From NCBI RefSeq assembly GCF_000276685.1, contig NC_018108.1, positions 930,001 to 994,000 of the forward strand: 64,000 nt of DNA, in the 5' to 3' direction. The DNA is from Taylorella equigenitalis ATCC 35865. Lineage in GTDB: Bacteria; Pseudomonadota; Gammaproteobacteria; Burkholderiales; Burkholderiaceae_B. The notes under the pieces were generated by a model that worked only from the letters and a program-made list of their open reading frames with translations, was not told the DNA's origin and made no database searches. Positions 47,750 to 56,503 of this stretch are shown here, one piece after another (the first letter of the stretch is position 1; the number at the start of each line of letters is the position of its first letter). The translations under genes were made by a program, and so were the position numbers.

Positions 47750-48367
47750 CTACCACACTTTTTTATGATGATTTGGAATTTCTCCAATCCACTTGCTAAA
47801 CGAGTCAAATGTTGGAAGTTTTCTCTTAAGTGGTTTATCTACTGCACTAATAAGTGCATTTGATTTCGAGCTTAATTTTTGTGTTTTTGAATTAGCATTC
47901 TTCCAAGCTGTTTTACTGCTTGAAGATCTGTCATGGGCGGACTTTGATGATGCTTCATTTGAAATATCAAAAAGTATTTTCAACTCTTCTCTAAGCATAA
48001 ATTTTTCTGCTAGAAATTTACTTTTTGTTTTATCTTTGATTGTTTTAAATGAGGAAGCAGTGATGATTCCCTTATCTTGAATACCCCACTCCTCTCGAAG
48101 AATTTTAGATTTTGCTAATAGCTGACCAGGTTGTGCCTCATCACTTAAAGAATTTGCATTTGAATAATTGGTTTTATATAAACTTTTAGCCCCATCTCCA
48201 GTTCGAATTGCATACTGAAAAGCCATGTATCTACTATCGTTTTGTAAAGACTGTTTTTCGTTGATTAACTTTCCTACAAATGGAATAGCCAAGTAAAACA
48301 TAACCATTACTATTAAAAGCACAAAGCTTTCCACAAGTGCCTGTCCTTTACGAGTATTTATTTCCAT
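47750..48367 (-). CDS. TadE-like pseudopilin
   Basis: A 205-residue product starting at the ATG at 48367. The N-terminus RKG-QALVESFVLLIVMVMFYLA fits a type IV prepilin-like cleavage site after Gly8 with Glu at +5 of the mature chain, then a hydrophobic helix. The remaining part is long, soluble and Lys/Ser-rich, larger than usual TadE/TadF. Its start overlaps the TadG-like gene stop by 10 bases. A TTG at 48388 is a longer alternative. Confidence 0.72.
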   Translation of the reverse strand: MEINTRKGQALVESFVLLIVMVMFYLAIPFVGKLINEKQSLQNDSRYMAFQYAIRTGDGAKSLYKTNYSNANSLSDEAQPGQLLAKSKILREEWGIQDKGIITASSFKTIKDKTKSKFLAEKFMLREELKILFDISNEASSKSAHDRSSSSKTAWKNANSKTQKLSSKSNALISAVDKPLKRKLPTFDSFSKWIGEIPNHHKKVW

Positions 48368-49632
48368 TGTCTTAACCTCGCAAGCCAATTAGGGTGCCAT
48401 AAATTTGGTTTTTCATCCCAGTGCTTATATTGCTCAAAATAACTTTCAGCCGCAGATACAGTTTCTACCTGGTGACCAAAAACGTTTTTATCTTTCAGCC
48501 TTACCCTAAATGAAGTAGCTGATGCACTGTGATTGATAATATCTACAAAAGGGACCAAACCACCAGATGACCACTTTAGACCTTGCTTAATTGCATATGA
48601 ATTAGCTAATCCATTTTCTTGAGTATCAAAAATATTCCATCCAGAAGTTTTTTCCTCTATCCATTTAAAAAATGTCATAGCTGAAAAATTTGACGGCGGA
48701 TCTTTTACATGAGGTATGCTTTCACCAATATAACTTGAATCGTGGTTTGTATATCCCCAACCCATTGGATATTCACGGTAGTAGCACATAACCTTTAATC
48801 TAAGCCTCAGTGAATGAAAACTTTGAGTGTCAATTGATTCCCAATCACCATCCTTATTAAGTTTTGTTTCACCTCGACGGATTAATCTATGTCTCAAAGT
48901 AGGGCATGATTTATATATAGGTGTTAGAAAACTACTCTTTAGAAAATATCTTTTCTGTAGAAATTTATACTTTTCACTAACATCTCTAATAAAGCTTATA
49001 TACTTCCCCTTAGGGTTGTAGATAACTGATATCTCAGGATTTTCTATATCCTCTATATTCCAGCTAATTGTTTTAAGATCATCTTTTGTGTAATTTGATT
49101 GAATAAGTTCAAATACAGCTTTCGAGCGCATATCAAGTTGCGTGTCATGAATTGCTTTACTAGTTTCAAAAAGAACTTCGTTAATTATTTTTTGATGACT
49201 TTCAAATTGATTTTTTAAATCAGCAATATGTGATGATGCCCCAAGTTGTGCCCTTTTGCCTTTTAAATAGGCTCTAGAATATTTACTTCCAAAAAATCTT
49301 TTTATTAATTCTGCTTGAGGGTTTCTTTTTGTGACTTGCTTACCCATATTTTGACCCCACTGAGTCCATGAGCCCTGAGTAATTAAATGAGCTAAAGCAA
49401 TCTGATTTGCAGTTTGAGCTAAATTAATATATGCCTGCATATTTAAAGCCCTTGCTTGAACAATAGCCCCTGCATAGGCTGCCGAGTCCACAACATGTGT
49501 GAGTTTTGTGCGTTTAGAAATAATTTGACTATTTCTATACATACCCAAAAAACTTATAATCACGATGGCAATCAAGGCAAGGCCAAGCACTAAAACTTGA
49601 CCTTTCCTATAGCCCAGGGGCATCTTAATCAT
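48358..49632 (-). CDS. TadG-like pilus assembly protein
   Basis: A 424-residue protein with one N-terminal hydrophobic helix (KGQVLVLGLALIAIVIISFLG) and the sequence THVVDSAAYAGAIVQARALNMQAYINLAQ typical of TadG-type N-terminal domains (short piece: VDSAAYAGAIVQARALN). A long exported region follows that I cannot assign. Start at 49632; an ATG three codons later (49623) is possible. Lies two bases after the pilin gene stop. Confidence 0.72.
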   Translation of the reverse strand: MIKMPLGYRKGQVLVLGLALIAIVIISFLGMYRNSQIISKRTKLTHVVDSAAYAGAIVQARALNMQAYINLAQTANQIALAHLITQGSWTQWGQNMGKQVTKRNPQAELIKRFFGSKYSRAYLKGKRAQLGASSHIADLKNQFESHQKIINEVLFETSKAIHDTQLDMRSKAVFELIQSNYTKDDLKTISWNIEDIENPEISVIYNPKGKYISFIRDVSEKYKFLQKRYFLKSSFLTPIYKSCPTLRHRLIRRGETKLNKDGDWESIDTQSFHSLRLRLKVMCYYREYPMGWGYTNHDSSYIGESIPHVKDPPSNFSAMTFFKWIEEKTSGWNIFDTQENGLANSYAIKQGLKWSSGGLVPFVDIINHSASATSFRVRLKDKNVFGHQVETVSAAESYFEQYKHWDEKPNLWHPNWLARLRQWK

Positions 49633-49634
49633 TT

Positions 49635-49943
49635 CTAGCCACCAGCCTGCTTAGCATTACCGGTAAATGATTTAAGTGTTTTAGCTTTAGTCTGTGATTC
49701 AGCTTTCTTAGCTGCAGATTGAGCTTTCTTAGATTGAGAGGTTCCATCTTCGCCTGCAATCTCTTTAGCCATAGCCGCTGTTTGAGAGCGAATAACTTGA
49801 CCGAAGAGTTGATAGACAGCAATGGCAGCTACTGATACCAAAGCTACGATGATTATGTACTCAGTCATACCTTGTCCTAATCTTTTTTTAAGACTTGGTT
49901 TTCTTACTAAAGTTTTTTTCTGATTTTGTAAAACGAGATGCAT
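49635..49943 (-). CDS. Flp-type pilin
   Basis: Probable major or minor Flp pilin of 102 residues. A basic leader (1-23) ends in RLG, followed by QGMTEYIIIVALVSVAAIAVY: cleavage after Gly23 leaves Glu5-Tyr6 of the mature chain, the hallmark of Flp pilins. The mature tail (about 55-102) is a Lys/Ala/Ser-rich stretch longer than normal. AGGAG lies 7 bases before the ATG at 49943. It is first in the operon; 49944-50030 should hold the promoter. Confidence 0.82.
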   Translation of the reverse strand: MHLVLQNQKKTLVRKPSLKKRLGQGMTEYIIIVALVSVAAIAVYQLFGQVIRSQTAAMAKEIAGEDGTSQSKKAQSAAKKAESQTKAKTLKSFTGNAKQAGG

Positions 49944-50030
49944 ATTAGTCTCCTGTTAAAAAGGTGACTACAGTTTGCTTTATTTGACTTGAGCTGCCAA
50001 TTCGTAAAAAATGCTACGGACAAAAATGTC

Positions 50031-50708
50031 CTACTTTAATTCCCACAAAATTGGGGACATGCCGTGGCTAATTAAATAGTTGTTTGCTTTCGTAAAATGG
50101 TTACACCCGAAAAACCCTCGGTAGGCTGAAAGCGGTGATGGATGCGGGCTTTCAAGAATTAAATGTTTTGATTTATCAATTAATTTTGATTTGGTTTTTG
50201 CATTGCCACCCCACAAAAGAAAAACTACGTTTTGACATGAAAAATTTATTTGAGAAATAGCATTTGTTGTAAATATTTCCCAACCCCAATTTTTATGAGA
50301 ATTAGGTTTTCCTTGCTCTACTGTGAGTACGTCATTTAATAGCATGACACCTTGTTTTGCCCAACTTTCAAGGCACCCATGAGATGGGATTTTAAAATTA
50401 TCAACAGAGTTTTTTAGCTCAGTAAAAATATTTTTAAGTGAAGGTGGCAATGCTACTCCATGCTGCACAGAAAATGCCAAACCATGAGCTTGACCTTCGT
50501 TGTAGTAAGGATCCTGCCCCAAAATAACAACTTTTATTTCCGTTAAAGGCGTTAATTTAAAAGCAGAAAATACCATATCTTCTGGCGGATAGACTGTTGT
50601 GCTAGAACGAGCATTATCAATCTTTGATACTAAAGAATCAAAATAAGCTAGCTCAATTTGAGAATCAAAAAAACTTTTCCAACTTGGATGGATATTATTG
50701 ATATTCAT
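50031..50708 (-). CDS. ung: Uracil-DNA glycosylase
   Basis: Excises uracil from DNA, 225 residues from the ATG at 50708. Family motifs: VVILGQDPYYNEGQAHGLAFSV with the catalytic Asp (about 64), the FTELKNS segment, LLNDVLTVEQGKPNSHKNWGWEIFT (in part NDVLTVEQGKPNSH) and the His loop ESPHPSPLSAYRGFFG. A longer frame would start at a TTG at 50732, closer to the tRNA-Val gene. Divergent from tRNA-Val. Confidence 0.96.
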   Translation of the reverse strand: MNINNIHPSWKSFFDSQIELAYFDSLVSKIDNARSSTTVYPPEDMVFSAFKLTPLTEIKVVILGQDPYYNEGQAHGLAFSVQHGVALPPSLKNIFTELKNSVDNFKIPSHGCLESWAKQGVMLLNDVLTVEQGKPNSHKNWGWEIFTTNAISQINFSCQNVVFLLWGGNAKTKSKLIDKSKHLILESPHPSPLSAYRGFFGCNHFTKANNYLISHGMSPILWELK

Positions 50709-50727
50709 ATTAGATTTACAATACAAT
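50698..50727 (+). promoter_or_regulatory. tRNA-Val promoter
   Basis: TTGATA (50698-50703) and TACAAT (50722-50727) are 18 bases apart, predicting a start about nine bases before the mature tRNA. The elements overlap the ung start codon region. Confidence 0.6.
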
Positions 50728-50742
50728 ACCAATCTATTTTAC

Positions 50743-50819
50743 AGGCGGTTAGCTCAGTTGGTTAGAGCGCTACGTTGACATCGTAGAGGTCGCTGGTTCA
50801 ACTCCAGTATCGCCTACCA
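50743..50819 (+). tRNA. tRNA-Val (anticodon GAC)
   Basis: A 77-nt tRNA. Acceptor arms AGGCGGT (50743-50749) and ATCGCCT (50809-50815) pair with one G-U. The anticodon stem CTACG/CGTAG holds the loop TTGACAT with GAC at 50777-50779. D-arm GCTC...GAGC and T-loop TTCAACT are present, and CCA is encoded (50817-50819). Confidence 0.97.
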
Positions 50820-50881
50820 CTATATCTCAAATTTTACCCATGCTAAACTTTTATATATCCACTATTTTTAAATAGTTTTGC

Positions 50882-51496
50882 ATGTCAAAATTTTTCAAAA
50901 AATTCCTTAAAGTTATCACAGATTTTGCCATGGCTGAGACAAATGGTTTAGAAGCCATGGATTACAACATGGAGGAACTTTGTGAATTAGCTACTAAAGG
51001 TGATCCTAAGGCACAATATTATTTAGGACTTGCATACATATCAGGCTTTTATTTTCACAAAGATTTCAAAACTGGTCTTAAATGGCTAGTTCTTTCCGCA
51101 AATCAATATTATGTTCCAGCCGAAAGTAAGATTTCACAGTTGTTTTTGGCTGAAGCAGCTAAATATCCACGTTCTGAACTCGCTGAGCAAATAGCGAATT
51201 GGGCTGAAAATGCGGCTTATAGGTCAGATTCAAGTGCAAAAGGCGTTTGGGGTTACATGCTACTTGAGGGTATTGGAACTACAAAGGATTATAAGCAGTC
51301 TATATACTTTCTAAAACAAGCCGCTGATGAAGGTATTACCAAAGCACAATACCTATTGGGCAAGGTGTATTTTGAAGGAACTGGAGTGACTAGAGACTTG
51401 GGTATTGCCACCCATTATTTAGAAATGGCATCTTCAAATAAATATGGTCCAGCTAAAGAACTATTAGAAGACATCAAAAAGGGCCAGTTTAACTGA
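50882..51496 (+). CDS. Sel1-repeat (TPR-like) protein
   Basis: A 204-residue helical-repeat protein with Sel1-like units such as GDPKAQYYLGLAYISGFYFHKD (about 40-60), SAKGVWGYMLLEGIGTTKDYKQ and TKAQYLLGKVYFEGTGVTRD, separated by ~36 residues. No signal peptide is apparent. Such proteins are adaptors for protein partners; the specific role is unknown. It is convergent with rpoD and may share the weak hairpin at 51480-51500. Confidence 0.85.
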   Translation: MSKFFKKFLKVITDFAMAETNGLEAMDYNMEELCELATKGDPKAQYYLGLAYISGFYFHKDFKTGLKWLVLSANQYYVPAESKISQLFLAEAAKYPRSELAEQIANWAENAAYRSDSSAKGVWGYMLLEGIGTTKDYKQSIYFLKQAADEGITKAQYLLGKVYFEGTGVTRDLGIATHYLEMASSNKYGPAKELLEDIKKGQFN

Positions 51497-51500
51497 CCCT
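51480..51500. terminator. Possible bidirectional terminator between sel1 gene and rpoD
   Basis: AGGG (51480-51483) pairs with CCCT (51497-51500), then CAG with CTG around a TTTAA loop, with one C-A mismatch. It overlaps the stop codon of the sel1-type gene. A/T-rich sequence flanks it but no clear T-run, so the role is tentative. Confidence 0.35.
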
Positions 51501-51504
51501 AAAT

Positions 51505-54213
51505 TTAACTGTTTTCCAAGAAACTCTTAAGCTTATCAGCCCTGCTTGGATGCCTTAATTTACGCAAAGCTTTAGCTTCAATCTGACGGATGCGTTCACG
51601 TGTCACATCAAATTGCTTACCCACTTCTTCGAGAGTTTGATCAGAACTCATACCTATACCAAATCTCATGCGAAGAACTTTACCCTCTCTTTGCGTCAAG
51701 GAGTTTATAACCTCATCAAACACCTCACTCATAGAACGTTGAAGTGCGGCTTCTTCAGGTGACAAGGTTGAAGTATCCTCAATAAAATCTCCAAGATGAG
51801 AATCATCATCATCGCCTATAGGAGTCTCCATAGAAATAGGATCTTTAGAAATCTTAAGTATTTTTCGTATTTTCTCTATAGGCATATCCATTTTTTCAGC
51901 AAGCATAGCTGAATCAGGCTCTACGCCAGTTTCTTGTAATATCTGACGAGTAATTCTATTAATTTTGTTAATAGTCTCAATCATATGTACTGGGATACGA
52001 ATAATACGTGCTTGATCAGCGATTGAACGCGTGATAGCTTGACGAATCCACCAAGTAGCATAAGTTGAAAACTTATAACCCCTGCGGTACTCGAACTTAT
52101 CAACGGCCTTCATAAGTCCTATATTACCTTCTTGAATAAGGTCTAAGAACTGTAAACCACGGTTTGTGTATTTTTTGGCAATGGAAATAACTAATCTCAA
52201 GTTAGCTTCAATCATCTCATGCTTAGCTTTCTTAGCTTTAGCTTCACCATTTACCATACGTTTGTTAACGTCTTTTAATTCCTTGATGGGAAGAATAACT
52301 TCTTTTTCAAGATCAATAAATTTTTGCTGAATCTCATGAATATCAGGAATAGAACGCTCAAGTTTTTCAGCATATTTAGGCTTTTTCTTAAGCTCATCAT
52401 TAACCCATTCAAGATTGGTTTCATTCCCTGGGAATGAGTCAATAAAATGCTCCCGAGGCATACCAACTTTATCCACGCAAACACTAAGCATAGCTTTTTC
52501 TAATTCACGAACTCGCTCTATTTGCTTACGCAAAATCTCAGCAAGTTTTTCAACCATCTTAGCGGTAAATCTAACACCAGAAATTTCATCATGTATTTGC
52601 TGATTGGCCTTGTTGTATGCTTGTGATTGAAATCTTCCCTTCTCGTATTCAGCCTTCATTTTATCGAAAGCCTTTTGAACTCTATCAAACTTAGCTAGAG
52701 ATTCCTCGCGAAGTTTCTCGATTTGAAGGCTACTCATGCCTCCAGTTTGAGCTTCTTCTGACTCTTCGTCAGCATCGGCAGCACCAGAACCAGCATACTC
52801 TTCGCCATCATCAGAAATTAATCCGTCCACGATTTCTTCGATTTGAGCTTTGCCATCTCTAACTTTTTGTATGTGCTCTAAAATTTCATTAATAGTAGTT
52901 GGAGAGTTGGCAATGGCCATAACCATATGCTTTAAACCCTCTTCTATTCGTTTAGCAATCTCAATTTCTTTTGTACGATTAAGAAGTTCAACAGAACCCA
53001 TCTCACGCATATACATACGCACAGGGTCAGTAGTCCTACCAAATTCGGAATCTACAGTTGTAAGAGCCACTTCAGCTTCGTCATCTACGTCATCGTCATC
53101 GTTTACATTTGAAGGTTCCGCTAGAATTAAGTCCTCTGCATTAGGAGCTTCCTCATAAACAGGAATGCCCATGCTTTCAAGAGTTGAGACCATAGATTCC
53201 ATCGCTTCAGAGTCAACGATATCATCCGATAACACGTCATTAATTTCGGCATAAGTTAGATACCCGTGATCCTTACCCTGTTTGATCAATGAACGAACTA
53301 ACTGACGCCTTTCTTCGTCAGAGATTTTTTTACTTTCAGCTTTGGAACGAAAGGATTTAGAACCCTTAGAAGTAGAATCATCGATATCATCAAGACTTTC
53401 AGAGTCCTCATCTGATGGATCCCCTAAATCAAAATCTTCTGTAGATTTAGCTTGAGTTTTAGGTGCATTTTTGCTTCCAGGCTTACGACCACGTCTAGAA
53501 ATTTTAGGCATGAAATCATCATCACTATCAATAGACATAAGTTCATCTATATCTCTATTAGAGACTATATTTCGTGTGGGTTTTGCTGTTGAAGTTTTAG
53601 ACGTAACTTTTGAACTACTTTCTGTGGCAATGCTTTTTTTAGCAATTGATTTAGTTTTAATAGAAGTTTTGCTTAAAGGTTTAGCTTTTGTATTTGATTT
53701 TTCTATCTTTGTAGCAGAACTTGAACTAGCTCTTTTAGGTGCAACAGTTTTAGTTGACTTATCTTGAGCTTTAGCACTACTAGAGCTAGTACCCTTGGAT
53801 ATATTACTCTTGGAAGCTGGAGCTTTTGTAGATTCATTAGTACTAGACTTTGAAGTTTGTTTAACTGTCAATTTAGAAGCTGTCTTAGCCACAGACTTAG
53901 GGACTGACTTAGAAACTTTTTTAGTTGAAGTTTCTGCTTTTGTAGTTTTGAGACTAGGTTTAGCTTTAGTAGCTACAGGTTTTGATGCTACAGTTTTAGT
54001 GTTAGGTTTGGTAGCAGGCTTAGACATAGAGGCCTTTGTAGATTTAGCTGTAGTTTTAGGAGATGTCTTAGTTGCAGTAGGTTTCTTTAAGGAACTATTT
54101 TTAACCGAAGTTGTAGCCACACTTTTTGTAGCTTTACTTGAAGTTGAACCTTTAGTTGTACTTGCTGACTTAGTTGACTTAGTTAAAGCATCTTTTTTAT
54201 CTTGCTTTTTCAC
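51505..54213 (-). CDS. rpoD: RNA polymerase primary sigma factor RpoD
   Basis: Housekeeping sigma-70, 902 residues, larger than the ~610 of E. coli. Residues 1-215 are almost only Lys, Ser, Thr, Ala, Pro and Val, resembling histone H1 tails, followed by an acidic stretch (225-295, DSDDDFM and [13 protein letters not shown]). Region 1.1 starts near 300 ([21 protein letters not shown]), regions 1.2-2 include [34 protein letters not shown] and [17 protein letters not shown], and region 4 ends with [27 protein letters not shown]. It is the last gene of the rpsU-dnaG-rpoD operon. Confidence 0.97.
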   Translation of the reverse strand: MKKQDKKDALTKSTKSASTTKGSTSSKATKSVATTSVKNSSLKKPTATKTSPKTTAKSTKASMSKPATKPNTKTVASKPVATKAKPSLKTTKAETSTKKVSKSVPKSVAKTASKLTVKQTSKSSTNESTKAPASKSNISKGTSSSSAKAQDKSTKTVAPKRASSSSATKIEKSNTKAKPLSKTSIKTKSIAKKSIATESSSKVTSKTSTAKPTRNIVSNRDIDELMSIDSDDDFMPKISRRGRKPGSKNAPKTQAKSTEDFDLGDPSDEDSESLDDIDDSTSKGSKSFRSKAESKKISDEERRQLVRSLIKQGKDHGYLTYAEINDVLSDDIVDSEAMESMVSTLESMGIPVYEEAPNAEDLILAEPSNVNDDDDVDDEAEVALTTVDSEFGRTTDPVRMYMREMGSVELLNRTKEIEIAKRIEEGLKHMVMAIANSPTTINEILEHIQKVRDGKAQIEEIVDGLISDDGEEYAGSGAADADEESEEAQTGGMSSLQIEKLREESLAKFDRVQKAFDKMKAEYEKGRFQSQAYNKANQQIHDEISGVRFTAKMVEKLAEILRKQIERVRELEKAMLSVCVDKVGMPREHFIDSFPGNETNLEWVNDELKKKPKYAEKLERSIPDIHEIQQKFIDLEKEVILPIKELKDVNKRMVNGEAKAKKAKHEMIEANLRLVISIAKKYTNRGLQFLDLIQEGNIGLMKAVDKFEYRRGYKFSTYATWWIRQAITRSIADQARIIRIPVHMIETINKINRITRQILQETGVEPDSAMLAEKMDMPIEKIRKILKISKDPISMETPIGDDDDSHLGDFIEDTSTLSPEEAALQRSMSEVFDEVINSLTQREGKVLRMRFGIGMSSDQTLEEVGKQFDVTRERIRQIEAKALRKLRHPSRADKLKSFLENS

Positions 54214-54264
54214 GTCTTTACCTATCCCTTTGCTAATTTATGTAACCTTAAATTATAGCTTAAA

Positions 54265-56049
54265 TTAATGATTTCTAAGTGCTATATATCTGCGATTTAA
54301 CCTCTGAAGCATAGACTCTTTTTGAGAGTGCTCCAAATCCTCACGCTGAGCTATTTCACTCATTTCTGTCTGAATAAAATCTAACTCAACCCTCTGTAGT
54401 GTGTCCTTAAGAACTTCTTCAGGACTTTCAACCTCGTCCAAATTTAACGGACTCGATTCAATACTATCTAGAATTTGAAGTAAATCAACATCAATATCAA
54501 CTTGATTTAAAAGCTGACTGTACACAGATATCTGGTGTTTATAAATTAAATTTATAAACTCGTGTACAAGTCTATATTTGGGGAATTTTTTTAGTATTTC
54601 AATATGCCTAGCTGATAATTTTTGGGTGAGGTAAGGATACATTGCCAACAGTTTAATAAATTTATATTCAAGTGGCTCAACAGAAACTTTAGAAGTGCGA
54701 GTGCTTTTCTTGATTTTTGTTTTTTTGTATGAGCGGTCTGCTTTCTTAAAATCTGTATCTGAAAGTCCTAAATCTGCTAAAAACTCTTCATGTGTGAGAT
54801 TTAAAAGTTTGCTTACCTCTTTCTCCATTTGTGTTTTTATAGCAGATTTTGGAATGGTAGCAATCAAAGGCTTTACAAAACTATAACAACCAGCCCTACC
54901 CTCTGCTTCATTCAAATTAAAACGAGTTTTGAGCTCATCAAGCAGATAAATCGATAGAGGCTTAGAAGATTTAATCTGATTTTTAAATTGAGTACCACCA
55001 TAAGCTCTCACGTATGAATCAGGATCATGCTCAGGAGGTAGAAATAAGAATCTTATTGAATGCCCTTCTTTTAATATAGGTAAACACTCATTTAAAGCCT
55101 TCCATGCAGCCTCTCTTCCTGCTGTGTCGCCGTCAAAGCAAAATATAATAGTACTAGTGTATCTATATAATTTTTGAATATGAGTTTGACTTGTAGCCGT
55201 GCCTAGAGTGGCAACGGCATAGTCAAAACCATGCTGACTTAGAGCTATTACGTCCATATAGCCTTCAACGACTAGGGCTTTTTTCTCTTTGATTATTCCT
55301 TTTTTATTTTCAAATAATCCGTAAAGCTCTTTACCTTTATGAAAAACCTCAGTTTCAGGAGAATTTAAATACTTAGGCTGATCATTATTCAAAGTTCGAC
55401 CGCCAAACCCTATGGTCTTACCATTCTCATTCAAAATTGGAAACATTAGCCTATTTCTAAAACGATCCCTTTTTCTAAGCTCCTCATTTTGTAGAACAAG
55501 ACCTACATCCATTAATAATTTGTCATCGTAATCGGGAAATTTATGGGCTAAATTTTTGTATTCAGAACCTGACCAACCTAGTGAAAATTTCTTTATTGAA
55601 TCCTCGTTTAGCTCTCTTTTAGCAATGTAAGTTTTAGCCTCTTTGCTGTCTTGTAAATTAAAAACGTAATATTCTTGAGCTTGCAAGAGGCAGTCGCACA
55701 TAAGCTCTTGACGTGATTTTTTATTCTTTAATTCTTGTTGTTCTCTTTCAGTAAGCCTGTGCCTTTTGGGCATTTCAAGACCAAGCTTATCTGCTAAATA
55801 TTTGCAAGCTTCAGGAAATGTCATGCCGTTATACTTCATCAAAAAAGTAATAACATTACCGCTTTCTCCACAACTGAAGCACTTATAAATTTGCTTAGCT
55901 GAATTAACGGAAAATGAAGGTCGCTTTTCATTATGAAAAGGGCATAAACCGATGTAGCTAGCTCCTGACTTTCTTAAGGTTAAATATCCTCCGATAATAT
56001 CTACTATATTGGTTCTACTTAGGAGCTCGTTAGTAAAGGAATCAGACAT
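54265..56049 (-). CDS. dnaG: DNA primase
   Basis: Synthesises RNA primers at replication forks, 594 residues. The N-terminal zinc domain has CPFHNEKRPSFSV and YKCFSCGESG (about 38-65). The catalytic core contains RFRNRLMFPILNENGKTIGFGGR (in part) and the TOPRIM motif VVEGYMDVIAL with FCFDGDTAGR. The C-terminal helicase-binding domain (about 440-594) is more variable. It lies between rpsU and rpoD, 51 bases before the sigma factor gene. Confidence 0.96.
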   Translation of the reverse strand: MSDSFTNELLSRTNIVDIIGGYLTLRKSGASYIGLCPFHNEKRPSFSVNSAKQIYKCFSCGESGNVITFLMKYNGMTFPEACKYLADKLGLEMPKRHRLTEREQQELKNKKSRQELMCDCLLQAQEYYVFNLQDSKEAKTYIAKRELNEDSIKKFSLGWSGSEYKNLAHKFPDYDDKLLMDVGLVLQNEELRKRDRFRNRLMFPILNENGKTIGFGGRTLNNDQPKYLNSPETEVFHKGKELYGLFENKKGIIKEKKALVVEGYMDVIALSQHGFDYAVATLGTATSQTHIQKLYRYTSTIIFCFDGDTAGREAAWKALNECLPILKEGHSIRFLFLPPEHDPDSYVRAYGGTQFKNQIKSSKPLSIYLLDELKTRFNLNEAEGRAGCYSFVKPLIATIPKSAIKTQMEKEVSKLLNLTHEEFLADLGLSDTDFKKADRSYKKTKIKKSTRTSKVSVEPLEYKFIKLLAMYPYLTQKLSARHIEILKKFPKYRLVHEFINLIYKHQISVYSQLLNQVDIDVDLLQILDSIESSPLNLDEVESPEEVLKDTLQRVELDFIQTEMSEIAQREDLEHSQKESMLQRLNRRYIALRNH

Positions 56050-56121
56050 ATAAAAAAATAAAAAATGCAGCTAAACCCAGAAGTGATTAGCTGCATATTT
56101 TAAACTAAACTAAAGATGTAT

Positions 56122-56334
56122 TTAGTATAGGCGCGGTGGTAATTGCTGGCTACGGATACGCTTGTGATGACGCTTAACAGCAGCTGCGTGTTTACGCTTA
56201 CGCTCTGTAGTTGGCTTTTCATAAAACTCGCGAGCACGAAGATCAGTTAGTAAACCAGTTTTTTCGATAGTGCGCTTAAATCGACGCAAAGCCGATTCAA
56301 ATTGTTCATTTTCTTTAAGGCGAACACTAGGCAT
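56122..56334 (-). CDS. rpsU: 30S ribosomal protein S21
   Basis: Small-subunit protein needed for initiation, 70 residues: [20 protein letters not shown], then a basic tail with [19 protein letters not shown]. First gene of the macromolecular synthesis operon. The leader of about 105 nt contains a 7-bp stem (CCCAGCA 56384-56390 and TGCTGGG 56413-56419), and the ATG at 56334 has AGGAATT upstream. Confidence 0.97.
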   Translation of the reverse strand: MPSVRLKENEQFESALRRFKRTIEKTGLLTDLRAREFYEKPTTERKRKHAAAVKRHHKRIRSQQLPPRLY

Positions 56335-56383
56335 AAATAATAAAATTCCTAAAAATTAATTTTTATAAAAGATAAGTTTTTTG

Positions 56384-56419
56384 CCCAGCAAATAAAAATT
56401 CACCACCTAAAATGCTGGG
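56384..56419 (-). other. Stem-loop in the rpsU leader
   Basis: Arms CCCAGCA (56384-56390) and TGCTGGG (56413-56419) enclose 22 nt in the predicted 5' untranslated region, 50-85 bases before rpsU. No T-run follows. It might be a translational control element of S21; this is inference. Confidence 0.45.
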
Positions 56420-56435
56420 AGAGCATATTATTAGT

Positions 56436-56462
56436 AAAGTCTATCATTTTAAGATAGACTTT
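56436..56462. repeat. Perfect inverted repeat over the rpsU -10 element
   Basis: AAAGTCTATC (56436-56445) and GATAGACTTT (56453-56462) are perfect 10-bp arms around a 7-nt centre that holds the -10 hexamer. As RNA it could also terminate transcripts from the upstream purA group, but no strong U-run follows in that direction. Confidence 0.8.
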
Positions 56463-56475
56463 TGTTTATTGTCAA
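56446..56475 (-). promoter_or_regulatory. rpsU-dnaG-rpoD promoter
   Basis: On the minus strand TTGACA (56475-56470) and TAAAAT (56451-56446) are 18 bases apart, a near-consensus sigma-70 promoter between the phosphoribosyltransferase gene and rpsU. Transcription would start near 56439. Confidence 0.75.
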
Positions 56476-56503
56476 TAGGTTAAGTTGGCTTGTGACCTAA
56501 ATG

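Noticed and set aside
53569-54213. Possible short tandem DNA repeats or CRISPR-like array in 5' rpoD
   Set aside because: The repetition comes from a limited amino-acid set; no constant repeat unit or spacer pattern is present.
53795-54268. 157-codon plus-strand frame opposite the start of rpoD
   Set aside because: It is the mirror of the Lys/Ser/Thr/Ala-rich codons of rpoD (giving Leu/Val/Ala/Asp-rich sequence) and has no ribosome site.
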